This document shows, piece by piece, positions 18,220-27,336 of a stretch of DNA of 64,000 nucleotides. The stretch is from Candidatus Praeruminimicrobium purgamenti (GTDB taxonomy: Bacteria; Elusimicrobiota; Endomicrobiia; Endomicrobiales; Endomicrobiaceae): positions 1-64,000 of the forward strand of contig JAHDQW010000009.1 in assembly GCA_018433585.1 (NCBI GenBank). The letters run 5' to 3'. Under the pieces are notes generated by a model. That model ran no database searches and was not told the DNA's origin. It was given only the letters and a program-made list of their open reading frames with translations. The position numbers and the translations under genes were made by a program. Every line of letters begins with the position of its first letter. Positions within the stretch are counted from its first letter, which is position 1.

Positions 18220-19894
18220 TTATATTCTCTTTGTTATCTGTTTTTGTATGCAAAAAATTAATTTTCCTTTTATATTCTCCATTATCTTTATCAAACTCCA
18301 ATAGCCCCATGTAAAGATTTGCCGCCTTCAAATACTCTCCGTTGATTTCATACATTTTAGCAAGATTTTTTGAATAATCAATATTATAAGGAAGCAAATC
18401 ATACGCTTTTTGAGCATATTCTGTAGCCTTTGAAAAATCTTTTTTACGATAATATAATTCGCTGAGAGCTCTGTAAATTATTTCGTTACTGCCTTTGATG
18501 TTATCCAACACCTGTAAATATAATTTTTCCGCTTCATCGATATCGTTTTCCATAAATAATATATCCGCCAAAGCTATCAAATATCTGTATGAGAATTTAT
18601 AATTAAGCGCTTTTCGAATCAAATTTTCTGCTTTATCCGTCTGACCGATTTTCATATATATTTTTGCAAGACCGGCGCATGCCGCATGATATTCCGGAGC
18701 ATCTACATAAGCATTGACCCAAAAAACATCGGAATTTTTATATTTATCAGCCTGCATATATGATGAATAAGAAAACGTTGCAAACAAAACAAAAAAAAGA
18801 ACATATAAATATTTTTTTGACACAGGATATTTATCAACAAAAAATTTTACAAACTTTGAAACCAAAAGAATTATCGCCAATGACGGCAGAATAAACCTAT
18901 GCGGCAAGAAGACATTTTCAAACTGCAAAAAAGTTGGAAGCAGACAAACAATAAACCATGTTAAAGAAAATATTATAATTTTTTTATCTATAATTTTTTT
19001 AAATATTAAAACAGCCAAAAATACCAAAACAACTGCATTTATTAAGACAGTTACTATATCTGCCCGAACGTTATATAACATTACCGGAATATAATCGGCT
19101 ATAACGAATTTACCGATATATGTCGCAGTAATATTCAAGATATTCAAAATATACTCATGACAATTTGTCAAATATTTTAAAATACAAAAATTAACTACGG
19201 ATATTTTTCTTAAAACGAAATATATAAACAAAACAGGCACAAAAATAACGATATTGGCTGCAAAACTTTTTTTTGTAATTTTATAATTAAAAACGTATGC
19301 AAAAAGAACATATACCGGCAGCAATATCAGCGCTGTTTCTTTAGTGAACAAAGCCACAGTAAAAAACAAGGAATAAAAAAAGAGGTACCGTATTTTATTT
19401 TGTTCCAAAAAATTTATAAAATTTATGAATGAAAGCATTATAAAAACGACAAGCAAAGTGTCGTTCCTTGCCGGAACCCAGACTACACATGAAGCAAATA
19501 TCGGATGAACCGCAGTTAAAAGACATACAAATTTTAATATAGTCCTGTCAATATTAAGTTTTAATAAAAAAAGATAAAACAGATAAATACTCAAAATAAA
19601 TAATATTATATTTGTAAAATGATAAATTTTAGGATCTGCTCTGAGTATCATGGCATCTATTGCAAAAGAAATGTTCAGAACAGGTCTGTAATATAAATAT
19701 TGGTCAGAATAATAACATGACGTAATAAAAAATTTAGGGACATTATGTATATTGGAGATATAATTAATATTACTTGTTATCAATATATCATCATCAAGAT
19801 CTACAAAGTTAAAAAAAATGCTTTTACCGTAAACAGCAAATACAGACACTGTCAGAAATATCAAAAAAATAATTTCTTTTTTTAAAATTTTCAT
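18212..19894 (-). CDS. GT-C/TMTC-like membrane protein with C-terminal TPRs
   Basis: The first 380 residues contain about ten hydrophobic helices. A first periplasmic loop carries NFVDLDDDILI and PVLNISFAIDAM, as in dolichol-phosphate- or undecaprenyl-sugar-dependent glycosyltransferases (GT39/TMTC, DUF1736 type). The last 150 residues are tandem tetratricopeptide repeats (AGLAKIYMKIGQTDKAENLIRKAL, then two more units). It would attach sugars to proteins or lipids at the outer face of the inner membrane, with the TPRs in the periplasm. It overlaps the radical SAM gene by eight bases. Family assignment is good; substrate is unknown. Confidence 0.78.
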   Translation of the reverse strand: MKILKKEIIFLIFLTVSVFAVYGKSIFFNFVDLDDDILITSNINYISNIHNVPKFFITSCYYSDQYLYYRPVLNISFAIDAMILRADPKIYHFTNIILFILSIYLFYLFLLKLNIDRTILKFVCLLTAVHPIFASCVVWVPARNDTLLVVFIMLSFINFINFLEQNKIRYLFFYSLFFTVALFTKETALILLPVYVLFAYVFNYKITKKSFAANIVIFVPVLFIYFVLRKISVVNFCILKYLTNCHEYILNILNITATYIGKFVIADYIPVMLYNVRADIVTVLINAVVLVFLAVLIFKKIIDKKIIIFSLTWFIVCLLPTFLQFENVFLPHRFILPSLAIILLVSKFVKFFVDKYPVSKKYLYVLFFVLFATFSYSSYMQADKYKNSDVFWVNAYVDAPEYHAACAGLAKIYMKIGQTDKAENLIRKALNYKFSYRYLIALADILFMENDIDEAEKLYLQVLDNIKGSNEIIYRALSELYYRKKDFSKATEYAQKAYDLLPYNIDYSKNLAKMYEINGEYLKAANLYMGLLEFDKDNGEYKRKINFLHTKTDNKENINE

Positions 19895-19899
19895 TATTT

Positions 19900-20793
19900 T
19901 TATAGCTTAATATTTTTAAATAAATCTTTCATATCATTAGGCATATCGGCAACAAACTCCATCATTTTTCCTTTAACAGGATGTGTAAAAGTTATTCTGT
20001 AAGAATGCAGCATCTGTCTCGTAAATTGTACATTGTTTAATTTTTCACACCCTCCGTAATCAATGTCACCGACAACAGGATGACCTATATATTTCATATG
20101 GCTTCTTATTTGATGAGTTCTTCCTGTTATGATATGCACTTCCAAAAGAGATACATCTCTGGTTCTTGATAAAACTTTAAATTCAGTAATAGCCATCTTT
20201 TTGGCAAGAGGCCCGACTTCTATTATTTTTCTGTTTTTCATAGATCTACCCAAAGGAGCCTCTATTCTTCCTTTTTCCTCTACTACTGTCCCGCACACTG
20301 CGGTTACATATATTTTCTTTACAGCCCTTTTCTGAAATTGTTTAGACAGAGAAACTTTTGACTTTTCATTTTTAGCAAAAATTATGGCCCCTGTAGTATC
20401 TTTATCAAGTCTGTGTACCATAAAAGGGTTGCATTTACCTTTAAAATGCCATAGCAATGCATTTAAAAGAGTTCCGTTTTCATGTCCGTAAGAAGGATGA
20501 ACGACTAAGTCTGCCTGTTTATTAATGATTATAATATCATCATCTTCATATATAATATTCAGAGGAATTTTCTCAGGTTTTAATAAAGCAGGCGCTGTTT
20601 CATCAAGAATATATGAAATTTTATCATTGTTTTTAACCTTATAACTTGGTAAAACATGGTTGCCGTTTACCAATAACTTTCCTTCTTTTATCATTTTTTG
20701 AAAATAAGTCCTCGAATATTCCTGATGCTGTTTATTCATAAAACAGTCTAATCTTTCTTCACTGACAGAATCGCAAATTATGCTATTTTTCAT
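19900..20793 (-). CDS. rluD: RluD-type pseudouridine synthase
   Basis: This enzyme turns uridines of 23S rRNA (helix 69 in RluD) into pseudouridine. The start at 20793 follows GGAG by six bases; an ATG 11 codons upstream lacks such a site. An N-terminal S4 RNA-binding domain is followed by the catalytic motif HRLDKDTTG (Asp130 from this start) and GRTHQIRSHMKYIGHPV. The 297-residue size is typical. It overlaps the end of lgt by 11 bases. RluD against RluC-type specificity cannot be fixed by eye. Confidence 0.92.
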   Translation of the reverse strand: MKNSIICDSVSEERLDCFMNKQHQEYSRTYFQKMIKEGKLLVNGNHVLPSYKVKNNDKISYILDETAPALLKPEKIPLNIIYEDDDIIIINKQADLVVHPSYGHENGTLLNALLWHFKGKCNPFMVHRLDKDTTGAIIFAKNEKSKVSLSKQFQKRAVKKIYVTAVCGTVVEEKGRIEAPLGRSMKNRKIIEVGPLAKKMAITEFKVLSRTRDVSLLEVHIITGRTHQIRSHMKYIGHPVVGDIDYGGCEKLNNVQFTRQMLHSYRITFTHPVKGKMMEFVADMPNDMKDLFKNIKL

Positions 20794-21511
20794 TTTTTGC
20801 TCCGTAATTAATAAAAAGCCATACAAAACTTATCGTAAATATCGCAAATGATATAATCTGCGCTATAGAGAATCCTACAATAAACAAACCTCTGTCATCC
20901 CCTCTGAAAAACTCAACAAAAAATCTCAAAACAGAATACATACACAAATAGAAGATAAAAACAGCTCCTTTTCTGTGTTCTTTTTTATTGATGTTGTGTA
21001 AAATAAAAAATATAGCCAAATTACCCAAAGATTCATAAAGCTGCGTAGGATGCCTGTGATTTACAGACAAGAAGAAATCACATTCTCTTCCGTAACAACA
21101 TCCTGCAAAAAAACAGCCTATTCTTCCAAAAGTATGTCCCAAAGCTAAAGCAGGAGAGGCTATATCGGCAAGCTTTCTTATATCTATTTTTTTATTTTTA
21201 CAATAAAAAAAAGAAAATAATAACACTGCTAAAAAACCTCCGTAAAAAACAAGCCCTCCCTCCCATATTTTTATACTATCAAAAGGATGAGTTACAAAAA
21301 AATCAAGATTCGTAAAAACATATAAGAGCCTTGCTCCTGCAATTCCGAATAATATAAGGTAAAATAAAAAATCATACAATTGTTGCTTTTTAATCGGAAC
21401 ATCCGAAGAACGGCTTACCATATACTTCATACCTGCAAAAAAACCTACAGCCACTAACAGACCATAGCTGTAAACTGTAAAATTCCCTATAGTAAATAAC
21501 ACTGGATGCAT
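20783..21511 (-). CDS. lgt: Prolipoprotein diacylglyceryl transferase
   Basis: Lgt moves diacylglycerol from phosphatidylglycerol to the lipobox cysteine of prolipoproteins at the inner membrane, the step before LspA. The 242-residue protein has about seven membrane helices. The family landmarks are YSYGLLVAVGFFAG, WEGGLVFYGG, the GHTFGRIGCFFAGCCYG signature region and HPTQLYES. The Cys-rich variant of the signature (GRIGCF instead of GRIGNF) is seen in several phyla. The shared strand with rluD and downstream glycosyltransferases suggests an envelope-biogenesis unit. Confidence 0.94.
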   Translation of the reverse strand: MHPVLFTIGNFTVYSYGLLVAVGFFAGMKYMVSRSSDVPIKKQQLYDFLFYLILFGIAGARLLYVFTNLDFFVTHPFDSIKIWEGGLVFYGGFLAVLLFSFFYCKNKKIDIRKLADIASPALALGHTFGRIGCFFAGCCYGRECDFFLSVNHRHPTQLYESLGNLAIFFILHNINKKEHRKGAVFIFYLCMYSVLRFFVEFFRGDDRGLFIVGFSIAQIISFAIFTISFVWLFINYGAKNEK

Positions 21512-21526
21512 ATAAACTCCGCTGTT

Positions 21527-22291
21527 TTATCGATTTTGATTATTTGTCTTTGCCTTTATTAATTGCCAAAGTTTAACATATTTTATAAAACTGTAATACA
21601 TACCGAGCGCTGCCCATATAAAACCTTCTATGCCGTCTAAAAAACCCATACGGAGCGCATATCTTTTAACAAATTCTATTACAGGTCTGAAAAATAAATC
21701 TGTAATATAAAATTTTTTATTATTTTCATACATTTTTACTGCGCCAAGAGTAGTATACTTGTCAAATTTAATAAAATAATTATCCAGAGTCTGGCATGTA
21801 TAATGGTAAAACAAATTATTCATATATCCAAGCCGGCCTTCTACGGACAATTCTTCATGAATTATGCCGCCGACATATTTTGACAAGCTCTTTTTAGCCA
21901 GCCTTAAGCGCGCTTCTCTCCCGAGTCCCGCATGTTTCATCTGTTTCTTTAAAAAGAAATTAGCTCTTACTAAATAAAAACCGTCATATTCAGTACGGTC
22001 AAGTGTATTTTTAATTTCATTTTTTAATTGTTCCGATAAAACTTCATCTGCATCTAAATGTAATACCCATTCATTTGATGCCAAAGATAACGCATAATTT
22101 TTTTGATTTGAAAAAGAATCAAAATTTCTTTGAAAAACCTTTGCTCCGAAATTTTGCGCTATTTTAACCGTATTGTCGTCGGAACCGCTGTCAACTACAA
22201 TAATTTCATCAACTAAATCTCTTACGCTTTCCAAAGATTCGGGTAAGTTTTTTTCTTCGTTTTTGGTAATCATTACCAGAGATATTTTCAT
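21527..22291 (-). CDS. Family 2 glycosyltransferase, WaaE/KdtX type
   Basis: The N-terminus (SLVMITKNEEKNLPESLES) and the metal-binding HLDADEVL motif mark a GT-A family 2 enzyme. The overall pattern, with VVDSGSDDNTVKIAQNFGAKVF and SNQKNYALSLA, matches the WaaE/KdtX subfamily that adds glucose to the lipopolysaccharide core. A C-terminal amphipathic or membrane-associated segment follows. This is a sign of a lipopolysaccharide-bearing outer membrane. It lies four bases from the next glycosyltransferase gene. Confidence 0.85.
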   Translation of the reverse strand: MKISLVMITKNEEKNLPESLESVRDLVDEIIVVDSGSDDNTVKIAQNFGAKVFQRNFDSFSNQKNYALSLASNEWVLHLDADEVLSEQLKNEIKNTLDRTEYDGFYLVRANFFLKKQMKHAGLGREARLRLAKKSLSKYVGGIIHEELSVEGRLGYMNNLFYHYTCQTLDNYFIKFDKYTTLGAVKMYENNKKFYITDLFFRPVIEFVKRYALRMGFLDGIEGFIWAALGMYYSFIKYVKLWQLIKAKTNNQNR

Positions 22292-22295
22292 TTAT

Positions 22296-23102
22296 TTAAC
22301 TTTTTACAACCATATTAATAATAAAATTTTCAAATTTATTTCTGTTTTTCTTAAAATATTTAATTAACGATTCATTATATATTTTCTTTTTATCAAAAGA
22401 CATTTTATCGTCACACCCTAATCCGCCGTAATGATATACCCTGGAATCAGGCAAATAACAAATTTTTTTACCTGATAATTTCAACTGTCTGAACAAATCT
22501 GTTTCTTCCAAATAAAAAAAATATCTTTCATCAAAACATCCGACATTTTGCATATATTTTTTATTTATTAAAAAACAGGCTCCTCTCAGAGAGTTTACAG
22601 AATAACACTTTTTAAAAGAATAAAATTTTTCTTTTACAGATACATATAACTTCACAAACGGTTTAAATATTTCAGTATATAATGTGGCTTCAGGGTATGC
22701 CGATTTTTGTATTGTACCGTTTTTTCTTATCAATCTCGGACCTACAACCGCAATTTTTTCATCGCGTTTTATTGCATCATACAGTTTTGATACTGCATCA
22801 TATTCAATTTCAGTGTCCGTATTTATATATAAAATATATTCATTTTCAGACATTTTAAAACCTTGATTTGCGGCCTTTGCAAATCCTAAATTATCTGTAT
22901 TTTTAATTATTTTGATATTCGGATACAGTTTTACTGCCTCATCTATAGAACCGTCTGAACTCCCGTTATCTACTATTATCCACTGAGCATTTTGTGATGA
23001 TGCAATTTTGTCTTTTTCATTCAAACTTTTTAAACAATTAAATAAAACTGATTTTGAATTTCTTGTAACAAGCACAATTGAAATTTTTGGAATCGACCCC
23101 AT
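22296..23102 (-). CDS. Family 2 glycosyltransferase (rhamnosyltransferase-like)
   Basis: The protein has the GT2 start ISIVLVTRNSKSVLFNCLKSL and the WIVDNGSSDGS sequence, then YINTDTEIE (DxD-type) and the conserved FDERYFFYLEETDLFRQL stretch typical of WbbL-like rhamnosyltransferases. It has 268 residues and no membrane helices. It probably builds surface polysaccharide or O-antigen repeats with the adjacent nucleotide-sugar genes. The precise sugar is not predictable. Confidence 0.85.
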   Translation of the reverse strand: MGSIPKISIVLVTRNSKSVLFNCLKSLNEKDKIASSQNAQWIIVDNGSSDGSIDEAVKLYPNIKIIKNTDNLGFAKAANQGFKMSENEYILYINTDTEIEYDAVSKLYDAIKRDEKIAVVGPRLIRKNGTIQKSAYPEATLYTEIFKPFVKLYVSVKEKFYSFKKCYSVNSLRGACFLINKKYMQNVGCFDERYFFYLEETDLFRQLKLSGKKICYLPDSRVYHYGGLGCDDKMSFDKKKIYNESLIKYFKKNRNKFENFIINMVVKS

Positions 23103-23104
23103 AA

Positions 23105-24412
23105 TTAAATCCTTATAATTTTCTGTGATTTCAAAGATTTCGTTGCATTTCTTGTGTCAAAAACAAGTTTTGATTTTTTAACGACATCTGAATAATTTAT
23201 ATTGGTATGGTCTGTTAATATTACAACAGCATCATATTTCGAAATATCCGATAAATTTTTTTCTGATTTAAATTTGTTATTGCCGATTGAAACATGTTCA
23301 ATATAAGGATCAAAATAAGATATTTTTGCCATTTTATTAATTAACAGTGAAATTACGTCAAGAGCAGGAGATTCTCTTAAATCGGCAACATCTTTTTTAT
23401 AAGCAACACCCAAAACCAATATTTTTGAATTCTTTATTGATTTAGCTTTATTATTAAGAGCATCCGCTAATTTTGTCACAACATATTCCGGCATTTTAGA
23501 ATTTATTTCTCCGGCAAGTTCAATAAACCTTGAATAAAAATTCAATGTTTTCAGCTTCCAAGACAAATAATGAGGATCTAAAGGTATGCAATGTCCGCCT
23601 ATTCCCGGACCCGGCGTAAATTTCATAAAACCAAAAGGCTTTGTCGCGGAAGCATCTATAACTTCCCAGACATTAAGATTAAGCCTGTCACACATTAAAG
23701 CCACTTCATTTACAAGCCCTATATTTACCGCTCTGAAAGTATTCTCAAGCAATTTCACCATTTCTGCCGCTTCAGTTGACGAAACACGATGAACATTTGT
23801 AAAAGAACCGTACACAGCAGAAGCCAAATCCGTACATTTTTCGCAAAGACCGCCTACGACTTTTGTTGTATTAACGATTGTAAATTTTTTATTTGAAGGA
23901 TCTATTCTTTCAGGGCTGAAAGCCAAAAAGAAGTCTTTACAACTCTTCATTCCTGTACTTTCAAGCATCGGCAAAACTAATTCTTTAGTAGTTCCCGGAT
24001 AGGTAGTCGACTCAAGTATAACTAAATGCCCTCTTTTTAAATTATCTTTTATTTTTTCGGCAGCAGAAACGATATATGAAACATCAGGATCTTTCGATTT
24101 CCTCAAAGGAGTTGGCACACAAATAATAACAACGTCAACTTTTGATATTGCCTTAAAATCAACAGTTGCAGTCAATTTTTTATTTTTAACAAGATTTTCT
24201 ATATCTTCCGAAGTTATATCGCCTATATAAGATCTGCATTTCTTTATACTCTCAACTTTTTTAGCATCAACTTCTAAGCCTGTAACGCTAAAACCTTTTT
24301 TTGCCAATTCGACAGCTAAAGGAAGCCCGACATATCCCAAACCGATAATACCAATTTCTGCCTTTCTAGAATTTATTTTTTCTAAAAGCTGTAGATACAT
24401 TTGAAACTCCAT
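23105..24412 (-). CDS. UDP-sugar 6-dehydrogenase (WbpA/TviB type)
   Basis: This enzyme oxidises the C6 hydroxyl of a UDP-hexose or UDP-HexNAc to the uronic acid in two NAD-dependent steps. It has the NAD-binding GIIGLGYVGLPLA, the substrate region CVPTP and ESTTYPGTT, and catalytic Cys275 in GGHCIP. The 435-residue length and the SPERIDP motif point to the UDP-N-acetylglucosamine/mannosamine branch. The epimerase gene directly upstream would act on the same product, as in Vi antigen and B-band O-antigen clusters. Confidence 0.88.
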   Translation of the reverse strand: MEFQMYLQLLEKINSRKAEIGIIGLGYVGLPLAVELAKKGFSVTGLEVDAKKVESIKKCRSYIGDITSEDIENLVKNKKLTATVDFKAISKVDVVIICVPTPLRKSKDPDVSYIVSAAEKIKDNLKRGHLVILESTTYPGTTKELVLPMLESTGMKSCKDFFLAFSPERIDPSNKKFTIVNTTKVVGGLCEKCTDLASAVYGSFTNVHRVSSTEAAEMVKLLENTFRAVNIGLVNEVALMCDRLNLNVWEVIDASATKPFGFMKFTPGPGIGGHCIPLDPHYLSWKLKTLNFYSRFIELAGEINSKMPEYVVTKLADALNNKAKSIKNSKILVLGVAYKKDVADLRESPALDVISLLINKMAKISYFDPYIEHVSIGNNKFKSEKNLSDISKYDAVVILTDHTNINYSDVVKKSKLVFDTRNATKSLKSQKIIRI

Positions 24413-25378
24413 TTATAATTTAATATTTTTAAACCAAGATTTGTTTTCTAAATACCATTCTACCGTATTTTTTATGCCTTTTTCCAAAGGAATCTTAGGT
24501 TCCCAATTTAATATTTTTTTTGCTTTTGAAATATCCGCCCAAGTAGCGACTATATCTGCTTTGTGAAACGGTTTTCTGTCAATTTCAGCCTTTTTGCCTA
24601 AATGTTTTTCTATTAATTTTATTACATATTTTAATTCGTACGGATTATTTCCTCCGCCTAAATTCATTATTTCAAACCCAACTTTTTTAAGGGCCTTTAT
24701 TGTTCCCTTGGCAATGTCATCGACATAAGTAAAATCCCTGCTTTGAGAACCGTCTCCAAAAAGTTCGATAGGAGTTCCTTCGTCTATCCATTTAATAAAA
24801 CGAATTATACTCATATCGGGTCTTCCGGCAGGACCGTAAACGGTAAAATATCTTACAACACTTATGTCTATTCCATAAAGATAATGATATGAGTAGCACA
24901 TGGCTTCAGCGCCTTTTTTAGAAGCCGCATAAGGAGATATTGGGGTATTAACGGCTAAGGCTTCAGTAAACGGCATTTTCTGTCCAGCATACAATGACGA
25001 TGTTGAAGCAATAACAAATTTATTGATTTTGTATTTTCTGCACATTTCCAACAGATTTAAGGTCCCCATTGTATTTGTTGAAACATAAACAAAAGGATTT
25101 TCCATACTGTATCTTACACCTGCTCTGGCAGCAAGATTAATAACAGAAGAAACTTTATATTTTGAAAATATCTTATCCAAAGTTTTAATATCTTCAATAT
25201 CCGCTTTAAAAAATTTAAAATTAGGATATTTTTTCAATTGTTTTAATCTGTATTCTTTGATTCTTACATCATAATAATCATTAATGTTATCAATTCCTAT
25301 AACATTTTTACCTGACTTCAACAAAATATCGGCAACTTTATTTGCAATAAAACCTGCAACTCCGGTAAGTACAATCAT
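24413..25378 (-). CDS. NAD-dependent nucleotide-sugar epimerase
   Basis: This is an extended short-chain dehydrogenase of the UDP-glucuronate/UDP-GlcNAcA 4-epimerase type. Its Rossmann motif is GVAGFIA, with Ala in place of the last Gly; the rest fits (IDNINDYYDVRIKEYRL, NLAARAGVRYS). The catalytic Tyr150/Lys154 pair is in SPYAASKKGAEA. The stop abuts the dehydrogenase start with no gap, indicating co-translation. Its ribosome site is GAGG, eight bases before ATG. The pair should supply an acidic sugar to the local glycosyltransferases. Confidence 0.88.
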   Translation of the reverse strand: MIVLTGVAGFIANKVADILLKSGKNVIGIDNINDYYDVRIKEYRLKQLKKYPNFKFFKADIEDIKTLDKIFSKYKVSSVINLAARAGVRYSMENPFVYVSTNTMGTLNLLEMCRKYKINKFVIASTSSLYAGQKMPFTEALAVNTPISPYAASKKGAEAMCYSYHYLYGIDISVVRYFTVYGPAGRPDMSIIRFIKWIDEGTPIELFGDGSQSRDFTYVDDIAKGTIKALKKVGFEIMNLGGGNNPYELKYVIKLIEKHLGKKAEIDRKPFHKADIVATWADISKAKKILNWEPKIPLEKGIKNTVEWYLENKSWFKNIKL

Positions 25379-25490
25379 TATATTACCTCACTAAACAAAT
25401 AATTAAATAGATAATACTATATTTTACAATCTTTTTTTTTATTATTAAAGGGATTTCAATATCAAACAAAAAAATATACTTCATCAAAAG

Positions 25491-26462
25491 TTAAACTATA
25501 TTTTTCAACAATCTAAAAAATTTAAAACCGTAAAAATTAAATTTTTTAAATACATATATCATAAAATTTAATTTAATTATATTTATAATATCAACATTTT
25601 TTAACTCAATTTTTAAATAATTTAAGTGATTTATTATTGTTTGAACTAATTCTTTTTGTTTTTCAATGGAAATATTTTTACTTAATTTACCAATTTTGTA
25701 TAAAAATAGATGAATATAGAAGTTATGTATTTCCTCTTTGCAAAAATTCCTTTTAATTAAATCATTTGTTAACATTATAACATTATAAAAGGCATCTATA
25801 TTTATTTTTTCACTATTAGATGTAAGGCTTTGCACTTGTTTCCTATAAAAATATACTTCATCTTTAATAAATGTAATATTTTTAGAATATAAATATGCCA
25901 TTGCAGAAAAAGGACAATCTTCAGAAATTCTTGATTCATAAAAATATATATCATTATCTTTTAAAAGGGATGCTTTATATAATTTAGCCCAAACAAAAGC
26001 ACCAGCATATCCTTTAGATAATCTTTCCATATCACTATTTTCATTGATTATATGTATTTTACGGATTCTTGCAGATTCATAAGTATTTGCTTTGTTATAA
26101 TAAAATTTATAACTAGCTCTTACAATATCTGATTTTTCACTAGAAGCTTCATATAATTTTTCTAAACAATCATCAGAAATCCAATCGTCAGAATCCACAA
26201 ATGTTATATATTCACTATTTGCATATCTCAAGCCTGTATTTCTCGCTCCAGATAAGCCTTTATTATTTTGTGATATAATTATTATTCTATTATCTTTTGA
26301 TTCATAGTCTTTTAAGATTTGAAACGAATTGTCTGTTGAACCATCATTGATACATATACACTCAAAATTTTCAAATGTCTGATTAATAATACTATCCAAA
26401 CATTGTCTTAAATATTTTGCTGTATTATATACAGGTATTATTATTGATATTTTTTTTGTCAT
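25491..26462 (-). CDS. Family 2 glycosyltransferase, very AT-rich
   Basis: The product starts MTKKISIIIPVYNTAKYLRQC and continues NDGSTDNS and TFVDSDDWIS, the classic EpsJ-like GT2 pattern. The start at 26462 is taken two bases after the preceding stop; an upstream ATG eight codons earlier overlaps that gene. Base composition is far more AT-rich than the neighbours (8 G+C in 60 bases at 25501-25560). This suggests recent acquisition, as is common in polysaccharide loci. The target sugar is unknown. Confidence 0.86.
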   Translation of the reverse strand: MTKKISIIIPVYNTAKYLRQCLDSIINQTFENFECICINDGSTDNSFQILKDYESKDNRIIIISQNNKGLSGARNTGLRYANSEYITFVDSDDWISDDCLEKLYEASSEKSDIVRASYKFYYNKANTYESARIRKIHIINENSDMERLSKGYAGAFVWAKLYKASLLKDNDIYFYESRISEDCPFSAMAYLYSKNITFIKDEVYFYRKQVQSLTSNSEKINIDAFYNVIMLTNDLIKRNFCKEEIHNFYIHLFLYKIGKLSKNISIEKQKELVQTIINHLNYLKIELKNVDIINIIKLNFMIYVFKKFNFYGFKFFRLLKNIV

Positions 26463-26464
26463 AT

Positions 26465-27325
26465 TTATTCTTTCATTATATAACACAATGAATAGTATGG
26501 TGGCATATTGTTATGTGGTAAAGAATTACCTGAATCATTAGTTGTCCATGTATTATTAAACTCAAAAGAAGATCCTGAACTACCAACAGTATTAGCAATA
26601 TTACTAGAGCCATTTTCACTATTATTTTGTACAGCTATAGTATGACTATGACTAGGCATTTCACTAATAGTCAAAGTATGTTCTGCCTCCCCTCCTGTAG
26701 TTCCAACTGAATAAGAATTACCGGCACCTAATACGAATCTATCTGTTAAATTCGGCGTTCCATTTGTCCCGTCACATAAAACCCATCCGCTTGGAATTTT
26801 ATCAATTGCTCCTGACCAAATAATAATAGCTCCTTTTGGAACCATATAATATTCTGTAGAAGAAACTACTGCCTTTGGACCGTCACTACTATTTACAGTA
26901 AAGTTCTTATCACTGCCTATAGTCACTGAAAATTCAGAACCGTTTTCAATTATTATGTTCTCTGCAGTATTTGAATGCAATGCATAAGGTACTGCCGTTA
27001 ATTTTTCTCTGGGTTCTAATTTCTTACCATCAATCTCAATTTCTAAATAATAATCTTTACCTCTCCAGTCAACTAAAGAGATATCAGGACTTAATGTATA
27101 TGAAAAGATACCGCTTGATACAATTACAGATTTGCTGCCGGATTCCCATTTTGCAGTTCCGCCTGTCAAAGTATCATAAATTTTAAAGTTAATATTTCTT
27201 GTACCGTTTACCTCAACTCGATATTCTTTAATTTTTCCGTTATATCGTATTTCATTCGGAACATCAGCATATGCAAAGCTTACCGCTGACAGTAAAAAAA
27301 TAAAAATGAAAACTTTTTTACACAT
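26465..27325 (-). CDS. Secreted protein with phage tail-collar-like C-terminal domain
   Basis: A signal peptide (MCKKVFIFIFLLSAVSFAYA) precedes a beta-rich module (NEIRYNGKIKEYRV...TLTGGTAKWESG...SSGIFSYTL...EPREKLTAVPYALHS) found in bacterial surface proteins. The last 120 residues form a tail-collar / microcystin-dependent-protein-like domain: GWVLCDGTNGTPNLTDRF, then GGEAEHTLTISEMPSHSH and PPYYSLCYIMK. The prophage collar protein at 44407-45132 has an almost parallel C-terminus. The gene lies between the metallophosphoesterase and a glycosyltransferase gene. A cell-surface sugar-binding or fibre-tip role is inferred. Confidence 0.78.
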   Translation of the reverse strand: MCKKVFIFIFLLSAVSFAYADVPNEIRYNGKIKEYRVEVNGTRNINFKIYDTLTGGTAKWESGSKSVIVSSGIFSYTLSPDISLVDWRGKDYYLEIEIDGKKLEPREKLTAVPYALHSNTAENIIIENGSEFSVTIGSDKNFTVNSSDGPKAVVSSTEYYMVPKGAIIIWSGAIDKIPSGWVLCDGTNGTPNLTDRFVLGAGNSYSVGTTGGEAEHTLTISEMPSHSHTIAVQNNSENGSSNIANTVGSSGSSFEFNNTWTTNDSGNSLPHNNMPPYYSLCYIMKE

Positions 27326-27336
27326 AAAAATCCCTT

